Positions 27,851-39,940 of a DNA stretch of 64,000 nt are shown here, piece by piece (position 1 is the first letter of the stretch; every line of letters starts with the position of its first letter). This DNA comes from Urechis unicinctus (Eukaryota; Annelida; Polychaeta; Xenopneusta; Urechidae). Under the pieces are notes generated by a model. That model worked only from the letters and a program-made list of their open reading frames with translations, did not search any database and was not told the origin of the DNA. Made by a program: the position numbers and the translations under genes. The DNA is taken from assembly GCA_034190875.2 (NCBI GenBank), contig CM067351.1, positions 8,254,634 through 8,318,633 on the forward strand. Direction: 5' to 3'.

Positions 27851-30310
27851 CGGAACCTTCTGTAATTACCGACACCCAAACAAGTACCAATACTATATTT
27901 TTAAAGATTCAATAATTAATTCTGAATATAACCCCGGGAAATGAAGCAGTTTATTCATGATACATCCTTCAATAATACACCCGATATATGATATTTGATA
28001 CTTCCTTTGGTTATCATCACTCGGGTGATTGGTTATTGCAACCAACTGAACTATGGCTTTTTCGCTATGCTATTAATAACATTGGTATCGTTCGTACCTG
28101 AAATGAATAATCGAGTATAATACGGATACATGAACTATATGCATAAAGAAGAAGCTAATTTAGATTATTAATTGGACTACAATATTATGTAAACGCTGAC
28201 GATGAATTCCCTAATGGGTCGGTTAGTGATGGGTGTAAAAGTACGGGAAAGCCAACGGCCCTTTCCTGAATTACAACGTGCATCTCTCAGCCATCAAGAT
28301 ATTCCCCACCCCCACTACACACACAAATACACACACACACATACATACATACACACACACACACACAAACACACACACATACACACTCATACACACACAT
28401 ACACACCCACGCGCGAACACACATACACACATACACACACACTCAGAAACAAACACACACACGCAGCTTTCGAAGAGACTATATCATATAGTAAGAGCCC
28501 ATTTTTCACTCGCGATCAAATAACAGAGTGTTTTCAGTTGATCAGAATTCCTAAACCTGGTGATTAAGTGGTATTGCAAAAGAGTTGCTGTGGTGATCAC
28601 AACTGCGACGCTTCTTAAGTGGCGTAGTCAACGCTTCACGATCTCTTTTAATCATTTTAATATCATCATGTTTTCTAGCCGGCCAATTATTTATCACACC
28701 TCAGTTTCATATCGCCCTCTGACGACAGATGATAAAGGAGCTTAGGCACCCCTGTTTTTATTTTTATACTTTTATGGATGCATACTATCTAGCGAAATTA
28801 TTTGTTGTCCAATCAAGCTTGGTCCGTGGGTAATTTCGTAAATAAATAAGGTTTTTAACCAATGTCAGACCTCATTATTTCCCGTTATCCACAATGACAC
28901 GACCGTAACAATTCAATATAAACTTCATAATAGGCATGTTTTGCCTTATCTTTCACGGAAAGCGACGGCCATGTAATGTGGATGCTGATGACTTGCGTTC
29001 AAGTTTCAATAATTAACGCGATTATATTATAATGTGAAGTAATGGCATGTTTAAGCTTGGGTACGAAATAACCAAATCCAGCGCCTTTAGGTTTCATTAA
29101 ATGGCGGACGAACAATATCACGTCTAGATAAGATATATCTGCAGCATGTGCGAATCAGCCACTCCAGGGGTTGTTGGGCTGATAAAGATTTGCATATGAC
29201 ACGGTCAGCTGTGGCGACGCTATAAATCAGGACAACTGGTCGATAGCAACGGACAGGTTGATAAAGCTTGGATAAGACGAGATAGGGAAAATTTATTGAC
29301 GTAATTACGAATATATATCACTATCGAATACAGTACACCGGCCTAATAATCAACATATGCTCTAAACATAATCACTGAATTTGAGTGTCAGACACCTGCA
29401 TGACGTAACGTGGTTGAGTATGTTAGAATATATTTGAAGTCGTAGATCTTGGAATAGTGATGTTATTCCATTTAGCAATGCAGCAACTGATGAACGATAA
29501 AAACGAATTGGGCCGATCAGATAACCAATGGGCCGATGTCAGATTGCGGATTGGTGATGGTGGTACGGAGGTTGACCTAGAGCCGGATCATTTTGAAAGC
29601 GTAACCGTCAGTGGGCAAAAGGGTCGATTTGAATGCTTCAAAAATAAAGCGTCAATGAAATCATTAAAGAAGAACGGGAGAAAGTAGCTTGAAATGCGTT
29701 GCGATTTCACATACGCTACGTTTACATCACATTTGCTATTACTATGGCTTAACTCTCCTATTAAGGTACGACGCGCGCTTAAAATGTAGAATGCAAATTT
29801 TGAAATTTCTTTTTCTCTAGTCATCAAGTCAAGAATCCATAGAATCAGTTGGGACACCACAAATTCAGATCTATACTACTAGTGGAGTGAACAAATCGGG
29901 TTGTAGTATTTGGGAACCTCTTATGGATCATACATGAAACACAGGTATTGATGTCATCATTTGCGAATGCCACATCTCTTTCAACCGACCACCACCACTA
30001 CTACAATGACTTCCATTTCGTGTATTGCTGCGATATCGTGGATGCTGATTATGCATAATGTCATATGATAAGGACGTGCTTTCCTGTAGCTTGCTTATTC
30101 GCAATGTCAATGGATCGTCACACGCTGTGTTGATATATGAACCTATATGAAACTAATTGCCCCCCATTATAATGTTTGCTTATTCCTGAATCCGTCATAT
30201 CTCGTTTTCTTCAGATTCGCAATGTCAACGGTACGTCACACGATGCGCTGAGATATGATCCCAGTGTATCATTAGATTCAATATTGTCACTGCTGTATAT
30301 CACATTGAAT
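27851..30310 (+). repeat. Block G copy 1
   Basis: This aligns in the same orientation to about 32,300-34,320. Landmarks are ACCCCGG(G)AAA, AGAAGCTAAT, AATGGGT(C/T)GG, the ATGGCGGACGAACAATA stretch against ACGGCGGATGAGCAATA, GATAAGATAT, and TCGTCACACGCTGTG. With block H following each, this is an old tandem duplication of about 4.4 kb. The G copy here also carries a CA-rich run at 28,314 that the partner lacks. I find no shared open frame. Confidence 0.8.
28314..28463. repeat. Imperfect (CA)n/(CATA)n microsatellite
   Basis: CACACA is broken by CATA, CAAA and GCGCG variants. It is inserted in G copy 1 but absent from G copy 2. The 121- and 81-codon frames through it are low-complexity. Confidence 0.95.
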
Positions 30311-30375
30311 GATTGAATATATATCCTACCCCATCAATAGTCGCCCAATATAGTGCTTGGTTATTCCTTCATCTG
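30060..30375 (+). repeat. Degenerate short tandem in block G end
   Basis: A unit containing TTCGCAATGTCAA(T/C)GG, CGTCACACG and GAGATATGA-like parts occurs at about 30,060 and 30,196. A third partial unit starts near 30,340. The partner block at 34,200-34,310 has only one. Confidence 0.6.
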
Positions 30376-31535
30376 TCAACTGGCGTTGTCTTCGCAGACA
30401 TCTTCCATGGATTATTGCGCGATGACATCAGGTATTCATGCCCATGTGTGACAAGGGACAAGTTACTCGTCCACTTTCCGGGGCACAAACGCGCTAGAGC
30501 ATTGGTGCTTGGCAAGCAATCGGTTCGTTGTAACGAGAGCGGCAGTGAAATCCTTTCTGCGAGGGGAACTTTCCTATAGCGGGGCTAATGAACTTCACAA
30601 ATATCACCGTCGTTAATCTGTCAAATATGGAAGAGCCCTGCGAATCATTCAGCAGTTCGCATTTGTAATTAGTAATTATGATGCTAACGACCTGTCTAAT
30701 AACAGGCGGTTTTTCTTTAGTAACCGTAAAATGCTTCGAAATGTTTTCCGTTTAATTATGAGGTTATATGGACAAGGACGCAGGCCATTTCAGCACGATT
30801 TGATGTGTTTGAGAAAGGAACACTGTTATTTAGTGTTTATCGCGCATTATTATGCACGCTATAGCTGGAGAGTCTTAAAGCAGATAAATGAAACACGATA
30901 GAGCATTTGAACCCGCTAAATCGAGATGTTTCTGCTGCGTCTGATCATCGAGCAGTCTTATTAAGTTTTAACTTATATTGAATCCTTATTAACACTTGAA
31001 TCCAAAAGATCTTAGACCTTTGTCTATGCTTCTGTGCCAATTTATCCTGGTAGCCCATTTTAATGGTTTACTACCAATCACCCATTAATAGCAACAATCA
31101 TAATTCGTATGCAAACATCGAGATACATCTTGACAGACAAAAAAATGTAAAAACATCGTAAATGCTTTAACAAGGACAAGGCATAATGAGTTAAAGTCAA
31201 TAATGACAGAATCGTTCGACCAGATTCACCCAAAATGTGTGTATAGTAAAAAAGGACGAAAACAGCAATCGTTTTTACCTCAAAAAGGGACGGACAGACA
31301 TGCTGTTTGGTCAATTGTAAAATTATCCAGAAGCGTGCCTGGAATCACACATGAAAAGCATGAGGAATAGACGTGGCATCAATATAGTGTTTCCGTATCT
31401 AAGCGGTGCTTTGTTCTGCCAGGAATGGCCGATTATGATTACAAATGCCTCACATTGTTGTCATTCTTATGTGCATTGCTACAACATTGCCACATATAAA
31501 AATGCGTGATACGAATCGTTGCCTTGGAATATTTC
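30376..31535 (+). repeat. Block H copy 2
   Basis: From about 30,490 this matches 18,640-19,710. Its first part also matches 34,340-34,460. Landmarks are GCGAGGGGAACTTT, GGGCTAATG, the small hairpin at 30,691-30,706, AATCCTTATTAACACTTG and ACATATAAAAATGC. The first 110 bases are unassigned. Confidence 0.75.
30691..30706. other. Conserved small hairpin in block H (copy 2)
   Basis: CCTGT and ACAGG arms have a 6-nt loop that differs from copy 1. A run of T follows at 30,710. The arms are kept while the loop has changed. Confidence 0.5.
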
Positions 31536-31959
31536 ACGTTAGCTGAGTAAATTTATCAATTTTAAGGATCAGAAATATATTTATTGATAATGTTGACGAA
31601 GACATATTTAGCAGAGTATTAAATGGTGCATGGCTCGTAAATGATCTTCTCTGTTAGCAAATTGATCTACACCTGATCGTTAAATATAACAAGGCAAGCT
31701 GAGTTGTCAAGTCGCAGTGCATAAACTGACTGCAAGTGTCTGAACCAAATGGATTTTATCCATATTTTATAGCAACATATAAACGTTTGATGCAGCTGAA
31801 TGCCATTTCTGTGAATGGCTAGTTTGCATTGGTCCCTGCTGTTATCATAAGTTACGGCACATCTAACTGATTGCCTGGCATTCCTTTCGCATGAACATTA
31901 GCTATACATGGGCCAGGAATGGGTTAATCAATAAATATTGCTAATTCTTACGGTGGCAT
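31536..31959. other. No recognisable feature
   Basis: Nothing supportable between block H copy 2 and the next tandem pair. Confidence 0.4.
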
Positions 31960-32440
31960 GAAATATAAATATGACATATAAATATATATATATGTATGCA
32001 AACATATAGAAATATACATATTCATTAAACATCTGCACAGTTGAACATTCCACTGGAATTAACTTTGATATTGTGAGAGACTCGTCGCTAAATTGCCGAA
32101 AGTTGACCACACCTCTTGCCACACCTTCAATATTGTACCTCCTCATGTTTGTACCGCTTCTGGTTGTTATTATCACATATATGTCGATACAGGTATATAC
32201 ATGTGTAAATATATATATTCGACATATAGATATATGTATACAAACATATATTAATATACATATTCATGTGTATGGAATGCCTTTAACATCTGCACAATTG
32301 TACATTTCACCGGAATTTACTTCGATATGTTAAAAGACCCGTCGCTAAATTGCCAAAAATTGACCCCGGAAAAGCAGCATATTCTTGCCACACCTTTAAT
32401 ATCGTACCCCCTCATTTTGGTACCGCTTCTGGTTGTCATC
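31960..32440 (+). repeat. About 240-bp tandem pair
   Basis: 31,965-32,175 and 32,215-32,440 share ATATATGTAT(G/A)CAAACATAT, AACATCTGCACA, GTCGCTAAATTGCC and the GTACCGCTTCTGGTTGT motif. The second unit leads into block G copy 2. A single older relative is at about 27,870-28,010. The second unit carries about 20 extra bases after GACCCCGGAAAAG. Confidence 0.8.
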
Positions 32441-34330
32441 CTCGGTTAATTGGTAATTGGTTACAAAAACAACCAATTTTACCATTGCGGCTCCGCCATT
32501 ATATTCATACTAATTAGGCCCATTCATACCTGAAATGAATAAGTCAGCTTTATGCGGATCAACGAATCATATGAAAAAAGCAGAAGCTAATGCAGCTTGC
32601 TACTAGGACGTACTACATATGTATGTAATCGCTGTCCGTAGTTTCTCAATGGGTTGGATACAGAAGAGTGCCAAATTACCAGAAAAGGAACAGTCTTTCC
32701 TCTAATATCGACATGTTCCTCTCAACCATCTTAGTAACCCCGCGCAGCCCAGTGCATACATTTGAATATTAATCCATAGCTTCCTGTATCAACGTGTTAT
32801 CTCATCCCTCTCCTGATTGAATTCGTCCACGAGTCAATGTCAATAATACATTCCAACGCAAACTACAGAGTGTGTAATAGAGCACATTTGTACTCGCGTT
32901 TTCAGTAAATCGTATGTTTCGACCCGGTGATTCAGTGGTATTGAGATATAAGCCTCATTTTCACGATCTGACTTGTCCATGTACCCAGGCCATATCATCG
33001 TACTTTCTCGTTGGCATGTTATTTATCGCAACTCAATTATATAGCCTTCACCAATTTCGAGCTCATGGTAACCAGCCAGTTACGGTTTCAGTCCACGGCG
33101 GATGAATTATATCAGGAGAGTCAAGAATTTGCAATTTGTCCAACAAAAATTAATGCGTTGCACAATTCGTAATTAATAAGTGCTCGTGATTTTTTAAACA
33201 GATTAAAGTCTTAATTATGTCGTGGTAATCCACAACAGCTTCATGGCATCAATGAACGATAAACTTTATAATGTGCGCATATCCTTATCTTACACGGTAA
33301 GAGACGTCCATGTCATATGGCAGTTGTTGACTTGTCAGACCCTTTTTTACTCGGCACGCATTTTTATAACTCAGTGCAACACGCTGAATTTTTTTTATAA
33401 ATCCAAGTAATGACATGTTTAAGATTGAGTGCAATAAAAGTCAAAGCCAGCTGCGCCTCTCGGGTTTATTAAACGGCGGATGAGCAATACCACGTCCAGA
33501 TAAGATGGTATGATATATCGACAACAGATGCGAATCATTATTCCTGACGAGTACAGTGAACCACCTTAATCATAAACAGATGATGTAAACACAATCACTG
33601 TTAAAATGCATGACGTTGATAGATGCATTAAATGCCATTAAGGTTTTGTGGTTCGTGGATATTGGAAGGTTTTTTTTATGTTATCTCATTTAACAAAACA
33701 TCTCACCAACTGGTTTGACGAATAAACATTACATTCACAAACGAAATAAAGAGTGGACAAAAGTCAGAAAATAGACCATAAATAAAAGCATAAAAGTAGT
33801 ACGTGAGAAGATAGCTTAAAAGTCATTACACTTTCTCTTACATAATATCAACATCATATTTGTTTTGACAACGGTTTTACTTTCTCGTGTATGTACCACA
33901 CGTGGTTTGAATGGCGAATACAAATAACAACATTTCCATTACTCTAGCGATCAAGTAAAGAATCCCGGAGAGCGATCAGAAAATCACGAAATCAGATTCT
34001 ATCACAAATGTAGGGGCGAACGAACTGTGCTGTTATAATATGAAAACCGCTTTTGGGTCATACATTTAATGCAATTACTGATTTAATCATTTGCGAATGC
34101 CCCATAACTTCATCTTGACCACCATTGCTACTAGTATGGCTTCATTTCGTGCATTGCTGCGATATTGTGTATGCAAATAATGCATAATTGCATTTGATGA
34201 AGATGTATTTTCCTGCAGATCGCTCATTGGCCATATCACTGGTTGGTCACACGCTGTGCTGAGATGGGAGCCTATTGTATCATAAGATTTGATATTGTTG
34301 CTGCTGCAACCGATTCGTTTCAAGTAAGGC
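32300..34330 (+). repeat. Block G copy 2
   Basis: This is the direct partner of 27,851-30,310, lacking the CA run and part of the region equal to 29,130-29,400. It ends in the same CACACGCTGTGCTGAGAT stretch and passes straight into a short H remnant. Confidence 0.8.
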
Positions 34331-34334
34331 GGCT

Positions 34335-34460
34335 GGGGATTTTCTCGTGCGAGGGGAACTTTTATGTAGCAGGGCTAATGCGGTTTACAAATATCACTTA
34401 TGTTTTCTACATGGGTTTTTGATGCTATGCCTGTTCATGGAACAAGCAGTTTCCATCGTG
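34335..34460 (+). repeat. Block H copy 3 (short remnant)
   Basis: GCGAGGGGAACTTT, CAGGGCTAATG and TTTACAAATATCACT match both other H copies. The similarity dies out after the hairpin at 34,429-34,447. Confidence 0.7.
34429..34447. other. Conserved small hairpin in block H (copy 3)
   Basis: GCCTGTTC and GAACAAGC pair over 7 of 8 positions with a 3-nt loop. It sits where copies 1 and 2 have their 5-bp stems. Confidence 0.45.
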
Positions 34461-34739
34461 ATATGTTCCTTGTTGCTTTATTCACACATTAACGACCTCC
34501 ATACCCACCTAGAATAATTAACTAGGCAATACCGACGTTCATGCCACTTTTGAAACACAATCAACCTGAAACAATTATATCACGTCACCCGTGCAAAAAA
34601 AGTTTTGAAATGAATCTTAATTGTATACTTTAATAAAGACATAATATCAATACTAACTAACCCTGCCAATCGTCAATATGTGTACTGCGGCAGTACTATA
34701 ATGGACAATCATAGCAATACAATTCGCGATAAGATGTAA
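34461..34739. other. No recognisable feature
   Basis: This is the stretch between the H remnant and block E. Nothing supportable. Confidence 0.35.
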
Positions 34740-35512
34740 AGGGTGACGACAGAAGACCTGAACCGTGATTAAAATAGCGTTTTGAAGATCTGTGGTGTTA
34801 CTAAATAAATATATGTTGTGAGATATCTAGTGAGTGAGGCAGTGAAACACTCAAGCACGTTAGCTTGCCGTTAACTAATGCTTTTGGCAAGGAGTCAGTA
34901 TCATCCATATGTGTTACAATATGGTTGTTGACGATGGTTGAGGGTAATAATTGCGTATAATGTGCTAGTATGAAGAAAAACAGGGAACTTGGTTGCCGTT
35001 AACATGAGCACTCTCTTAGAAACATGCTGTAGTACTGATATTCTTCGTATTGTGTAAATATCACCAAGATTAATTGAAAATGCGCTAGTTGAAGTTGCCG
35101 TTAACAGGAATGCTCTCTTAGATACATCCTATATTACCAATATTCTTCCAAATTGGTTTATTTAAACCAGAGTAATTGAAATTCGCTAGTTGGAGATGTA
35201 TAGTGGGTAATAATCCCATCTTATCGCCGTTAATGGGAACACTGGCCTATATCCATCCAGTTGGTAGTGTTAGAATATAATTGCTGTACAAATGCTTGCA
35301 AGAGAGGAAATAATTAGCGATGACCGTCTTGAGCGTCTTTCTTGCTTTGCTATTTCATGGTTGGGACTGATTTGTATTGATGCGTTTAAGCTTTATCATC
35401 AAGTTGTCACAGGCATAAGACACATTGTTCCCGCTTATTGTTGCTTTATTGCTATTTGAAAGTATAGTGTGTAGCTCGATAGCCGTCAAACGTTTGTGTT
35501 ATAAATGGGCGT
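34740..35512 (+). repeat. Block E, direct copy
   Basis: Its reverse complement is at 55,205-56,100. Landmarks are AGACCTGAACCGTGATTAAA against the reverse of 56,075-56,094, TTTTGGCAAGGAGTCA, GGTAATAATCCCATCT, ACTATATCCATCCAG and GATAGCCGTCAAACGTTTG. It precedes block A here, while in the inverted copy the same block follows the start of C. Confidence 0.85.
34992..35193 (+). repeat. 102-bp tandem pair within block E
   Basis: GTTGCCGTTAACA starts units at 34,992 and 35,094, each ending near CGCTAGTTG(A/G)A. More diverged GCCGTTAA units lie at about 34,868 and 35,228, so E looks like a decayed array of about 100-130-bp units. The inverted copy at 55,560-55,850 shows the same organisation. Confidence 0.75.
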
Positions 35513-35816
35513 AGATTGGATTGAGCTGCACACGAAATGTTAAACTGTAGGTTTTGGCGAGTTTATTGTAGTGGACATTTGCTGCCCTACATGCTGTTTG
35601 GAATAACTGGTTGTGAACATTATCGAGATATAAATAATCTATATCCAGATGTATATCGTCATACAGGTGATGTGCACATTCCCTAATACGGTTCTGTGTG
35701 TTATATCGTCATATCTGGACCCTGTTGAATGGCCAGTAATGTAATTCCATTTTGACCATTGGTAAAAACATCTTCGGTGGCATATACAAACGCATTTACG
35801 TAGCTTAAATGTCGGT
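35513..35816. other. No recognisable feature
   Basis: This joins blocks E and A. It has no counterpart in the inverted copy, where AT-rich repeats start at the equivalent point. Confidence 0.35.
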
Positions 35817-37715
35817 GTATGCATTGTAAGTTATATTTTTGAAAAATAGCTACCGCTGCAAACATCGCTACACTGTACCGGATAATGAATCAACCCTCCA
35901 GTACGAGCTGCTTATCTCCAGCAGGTAGACTTAACTTATCTGCTTTCCTAAGCTGTGCATCTTACTGTTCAGCCCAGTGGTGCGTAACTAGCTAAGTGTT
36001 CCCGACCTACAGTCTGACCCTCGAGGGGGCGGGGAATAAAGGCACTAACCGATAGAAATCCCCACTTGAAACACACACGCTTAGACTGATGTGCGTCCCA
36101 AAAGTGGAGGCTGAAAGAACGAATAACACCATTCACCAGGAACATCGCCATGTGTCTCAAGGATTGGTTTCTTATCGTTTTACAGAGCGCCTACCAAGAC
36201 ACGCATTGTTCATGTATGAATAATTAACAAAGTTTATTAAGACATCCTGCTGGCGATGGAATATTGAAAATATGAATTAAGATTACTTGCCCGCAATAGA
36301 CTTCCGGTAATATGGGTAAACATCGATTGTTTAACCGCTGTTATTTGCAATTGGCAACTGTCGTCAAATATGAATCTGGAGGCGGCGCCTTAGAGAGGAG
36401 AAAATAAGTCAACCGTCGTTAGGTCGAAGAATCTCTCGCATTGACGTCATATTGGTTGGACATTTCTACCTGTTTCTTGACAACACAATTGTGCTCGCTT
36501 AAAGAAAATGCTCTTTCCGTTCTATGCTTGGACGATCCAATAAAAATGAAGCAATGAGTTGGCAAAGGATGCATACAGTACCGCTAACTGATGAGAGAGA
36601 GGAGTCACAAGAGGAAACATGCTGGATCGCGGGGTCGCTTCCCGGTGACAAGTCATCAGTATAGTGGGCCGGCGAATTGTTGGGTTACCGGTATTGATAA
36701 AAGGGATGGAAACGTGCAATTTTTGCCATTAGGGCCCGTTGGTTTTAGCAATGACCGATAAAAAGTATCTTGAATTAAGAGGATACCCCTATGTTAAGTG
36801 CAGCAGCCCCTTTTGTTATAGATAAACAGGATGCCGTATAACAAGACGTTTTATGGTAGGAAACGAGACATGCGGGATATTGCGGCAAGAAATACATGGT
36901 AGGGGATTCTAACCAAGAGAAAGATCTCGCACATCGTGTATTCAATGCACTCAACATAAAAGATGATGTGACAGATTTTCGATTCCACGCTGTTCATCAA
37001 GTATTATGCTGTCAGCTCAAATTAAATGCTGTAACGGTTAAAACATATTTCTTATCTTTTGCGTCCTCTCGTATTTGCGATGTGATGGTAGGTGAAGAGA
37101 TGGAGTTACTAATGTTGGTGATATATGTTATTATATTCATATGGCACAGATGACGATAACAACAGTGTTCATGAATGTGGTTATTTTGATGATATGATTG
37201 GAGTGTCGATATTGCTGCAATCGCCTTATATAATATGCGAGTGTTGGAAAAGTTATGACGTAGCGTTATGACACTGGGTTCTTTGTCTTATCACTAATGG
37301 TTTGGGTAGGAAATCAAGATTATCCTTCTTAAATGCAAGAAATGTTGGTCAGCAGCCTTAATGATTTATAACAAACACACACCAGCTAGAAGTTTGGCGC
37401 CTATTTCTTCGTTTTCTGGTTCAGCAAATATATTTCACTTAGTTATAACATTTTGCATTCTTATCTGAACGGTAATGTATTTTCCTTTTCGTGTTTAGGC
37501 ACCATTTTCTTCCCCCAGTCAATCATTCATAGCCGAGTCCTACAACAAACACACTGTAGCACGCCCTCCTGAAGATTTACAAGTTTTAGTTGTGCGTCTG
37601 TACGTATTTTTGTACTGAAAGGAACTTCACCTTCAACTACAAATGGCAAGCTATAGTTCCGAGTCGTACGAGCGTGTTTAAGCAGTATACCTACTTATTT
37701 GCAATGCCATGATGA
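35817..37715 (+). repeat. Block A plus start of B, middle copy
   Basis: This matches the reverse complement of about 58,440-60,612 and, from 37,050, the left copy from 3,420. Landmarks include AACATCGCTACACTGTAC, TAGAAATCCCCACTTGAA, CTTAGACTGATGTGCGTC and AATCAAGATTATCCTTCTTA. Around 90% of bases match the inverted copy in the stretch 36,030-36,130. About 450 bases equal to 3,580-4,020 are missing near 37,340. From 37,713 most of B is missing and the sequence joins C directly. Confidence 0.85.
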
Positions 37716-38629
37716 ACCATAGTTTACTTAACTTCGTTTCTGCAATCCATTGTGATTAGTACCTACGCTATGATATATTTTGACCTCTCATATACAGCTT
37801 ATCACTCATTCGTTACTTTAGTGCCATAGAAATAACTATATTTGTGCGTTTTGCAAAATGGCGTATGTCTATCAATATAGCATCTATATTTGGGCCAGCA
37901 ATGCCGTACCAGGTTCCAATACTCGCTACATGAAAGATACTCGTGGAACGTTGGTCCTGCATCATGATAAGCTATATCCATTATGTCGAAACATAACTCC
38001 GGTCGTAACATTAGTTATGACTATTGTGGAAATATATTTTCCTTCTGTGAATATCGTAATATGCCATTCATATACCTGCATGGATATTAGCAACGCACAC
38101 AGTCGGCGATTATTTGCATGATATCTGATTTTCCAATTAGTCGACCATCCTTCGGACTGAGTTGTATAGGTGGGTGACTTTCATGTAGTGCTTACAGAAC
38201 AGTTATTATAACAAATTCTATCAGTTCATATTTAAAGCGTGACTCGTCGAAATAGCAGCGCGAAAGTTCATTCACTCTCTGCTATGCTGAACAGTATTTC
38301 GCAACACAAAGTGTGGTGATTGCGTAAGCAAGACAAGAAAGGAAAGTAAGTTGAGAAAAATGTAGAAAGCAATGGAAACACCACGACCTCTTGTCGTAAT
38401 ACCAGCATTAAGATATACATCTACGGGTTGTGGGTTCGATCCTTACTGATTATTCATGACTGGGATGATCAAGTAAAATGGCGGTCCCATAATCAAGAAG
38501 GGCCAATCCCAATACAATGCATCATGCAGTAACCGTCTGGTAGCTGTGATTACACATTGATTTATAAGCATTTGTTTTCATAAAAAAGATGTTAGACATA
38601 GATCAGATCTAGATAACAATATAGAGCAT

Positions 38630-38833
38630 ATGTGCTTTATATTTTCTTCTCAACATGTTCAACGGTATTCGATAACCACTCAGACCGGATGTGTGAAAGA
38701 TATACACCTCCACTTTGTCTATGTGCTGAACACCCCTACCTGGAACACTTTCTTAGAGATAGTGCAAACAGTTTTTTTAAATATCATCCGAACAGAGCCT
38801 ACATTAATCGCTCCTGTCTTAATCTATGTATGA
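38630..38833 (+). other. Short open frame in block C, not supported as a gene
   Basis: This 67-codon frame has a counterpart at about 44,470 that shifts frame near its end. The older C copy at 9,220-9,410 does not keep it. I regard it as chance. Confidence 0.3.
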
Positions 38834-39338
38834 TATCTAGACAGGTTGGGAACAGGTAAGCCTGGTGTACATTATTACAGTAACATATTGATAAACTGCT
38901 TGATCGTCTGTAGCAGGTGAACTTATGTTGGTGCTTTGGTTGCGCAATAACAATGAGTAATGAAACATGCGGTCTGTAATGCAAATGGACAACTTGAGTG
39001 AGTGCAAAAGGTGTGCTTTCAATCAAGTTTTTGCTGACAGCCGCTTATTGGTTGTCAATTAGTCTTATTTTATTACCACCAAACCATGTCCATTCCCGCG
39101 CTGTGAACAACATCATCGAATTTGTTTCAGTCGATGATTCCAAGCCCAAGTGACTAATCCGTGTGGATATTTGGATTCGGCGATTTGCATTATATAAATA
39201 ATCCGTTGAAGCTGATAACAGCCTCTTGGTGTAAACCTGTAGCTTTTGAAGCGGCGTTTAAATCTGTGTATCAATGCGAATTAGCAGCAGCCGAACAGCT
39301 GACATCTCTGGTCGACGTAGGTACTTACTCTAATACTT

Positions 39339-39426
39339 GCCGTAGCCCCGCCGTACCCCTGCCGTAGCCGCGCCGTTTCCCCTCCGTAGCCCCGCCGTAG
39401 CCCCGCCATAGCCCCGCTGTAGCCCT
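39339..39426. repeat. 11-bp GC-rich minisatellite, 8 units
   Basis: GCCGTAGCCCC-type units, several with one or two changes. The tail CCCTAACCTAACCCC follows. It is strikingly GC-rich against its AT-rich surroundings. An 11-bp unit passes through all three frames, so the glycine/alanine-rich frame over its counterpart is not evidence of a protein. Confidence 0.95.
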
Positions 39427-39574
39427 AACCTAACCCCGTAGGAGCTACCGTGCTTCCCCACCTAGCCATTGGGGTTCCCCCTCTTTGAATCCAGCTATGA
39501 TGCGACCATAATCCCTGTAGTGAAAACCCACCCTGACCATATTACTGCCAACTGACCCCCACGTGCATGAAAAT

Positions 39575-39673
39575 CATAAAGTTCATAATTTGATCTAAAT
39601 TTTATGAAACAGATGCCAATCCTCATAAAGTTCATAATTTGATTTAAATTTTAATGAAACAGATGCCAATCCT
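39575..39673. repeat. 49-bp tandem pair
   Basis: CATAAAGTTCATAATTTGAT starts units at 39,575 and 39,624, the second with one extra base. It lies within the 266 bp that copy 2 has lost. Confidence 0.95.
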
Positions 39674-39940
39674 CATTTCGTTGTAAGACTGCAGACCATG
39701 GGTGTTAGGCATTAAATTTTACCCTAGTTGAAAAAAGTCAGGTAGATATTCTCAAGAGTGTATTGAACGGTATCGCATCAGACACAGTCCCTTTTCATTT
39801 TGCATGTGTGCATGCGCTTACCCCGCGAGCTATATTGTTAAAGTATAGTCCTTCAAAAACCGCAATAACACTGGTAAACACTAGTCAAGGTCCCCTAGCC
39901 TGTTGGCTGCGGGCCCTGTTTACACGCTAATGATATTCAA

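Noticed and set aside
28202-28567. 121-codon THTHTH-rich frame
   Set aside because: It is the imperfect CA run. The other G copy lacks it.
37858-38121. 87-codon frame present in both duplicates (also 43,704-43,967)
   Set aside because: Differences between copies change amino acids on both strands, and the older copy at 8.2 kb lacks the frame.
38425-38450. tRNA box-B-like GGGTTCGATCC with a possible T-arm (also near 44,270)
   Set aside because: There is no box A or anticodon arm upstream, and the older copy near 9,000 reads GGGTACGATCT. It is not a tRNA, and a SINE head is not shown.
39420-39438. CCCTAACCTAACCCC as an interstitial telomere repeat
   Set aside because: It has only about two imperfect units directly after the 11-bp array, and the older copy reads GACCTAACCCC. 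It is better seen as a degenerate array end.
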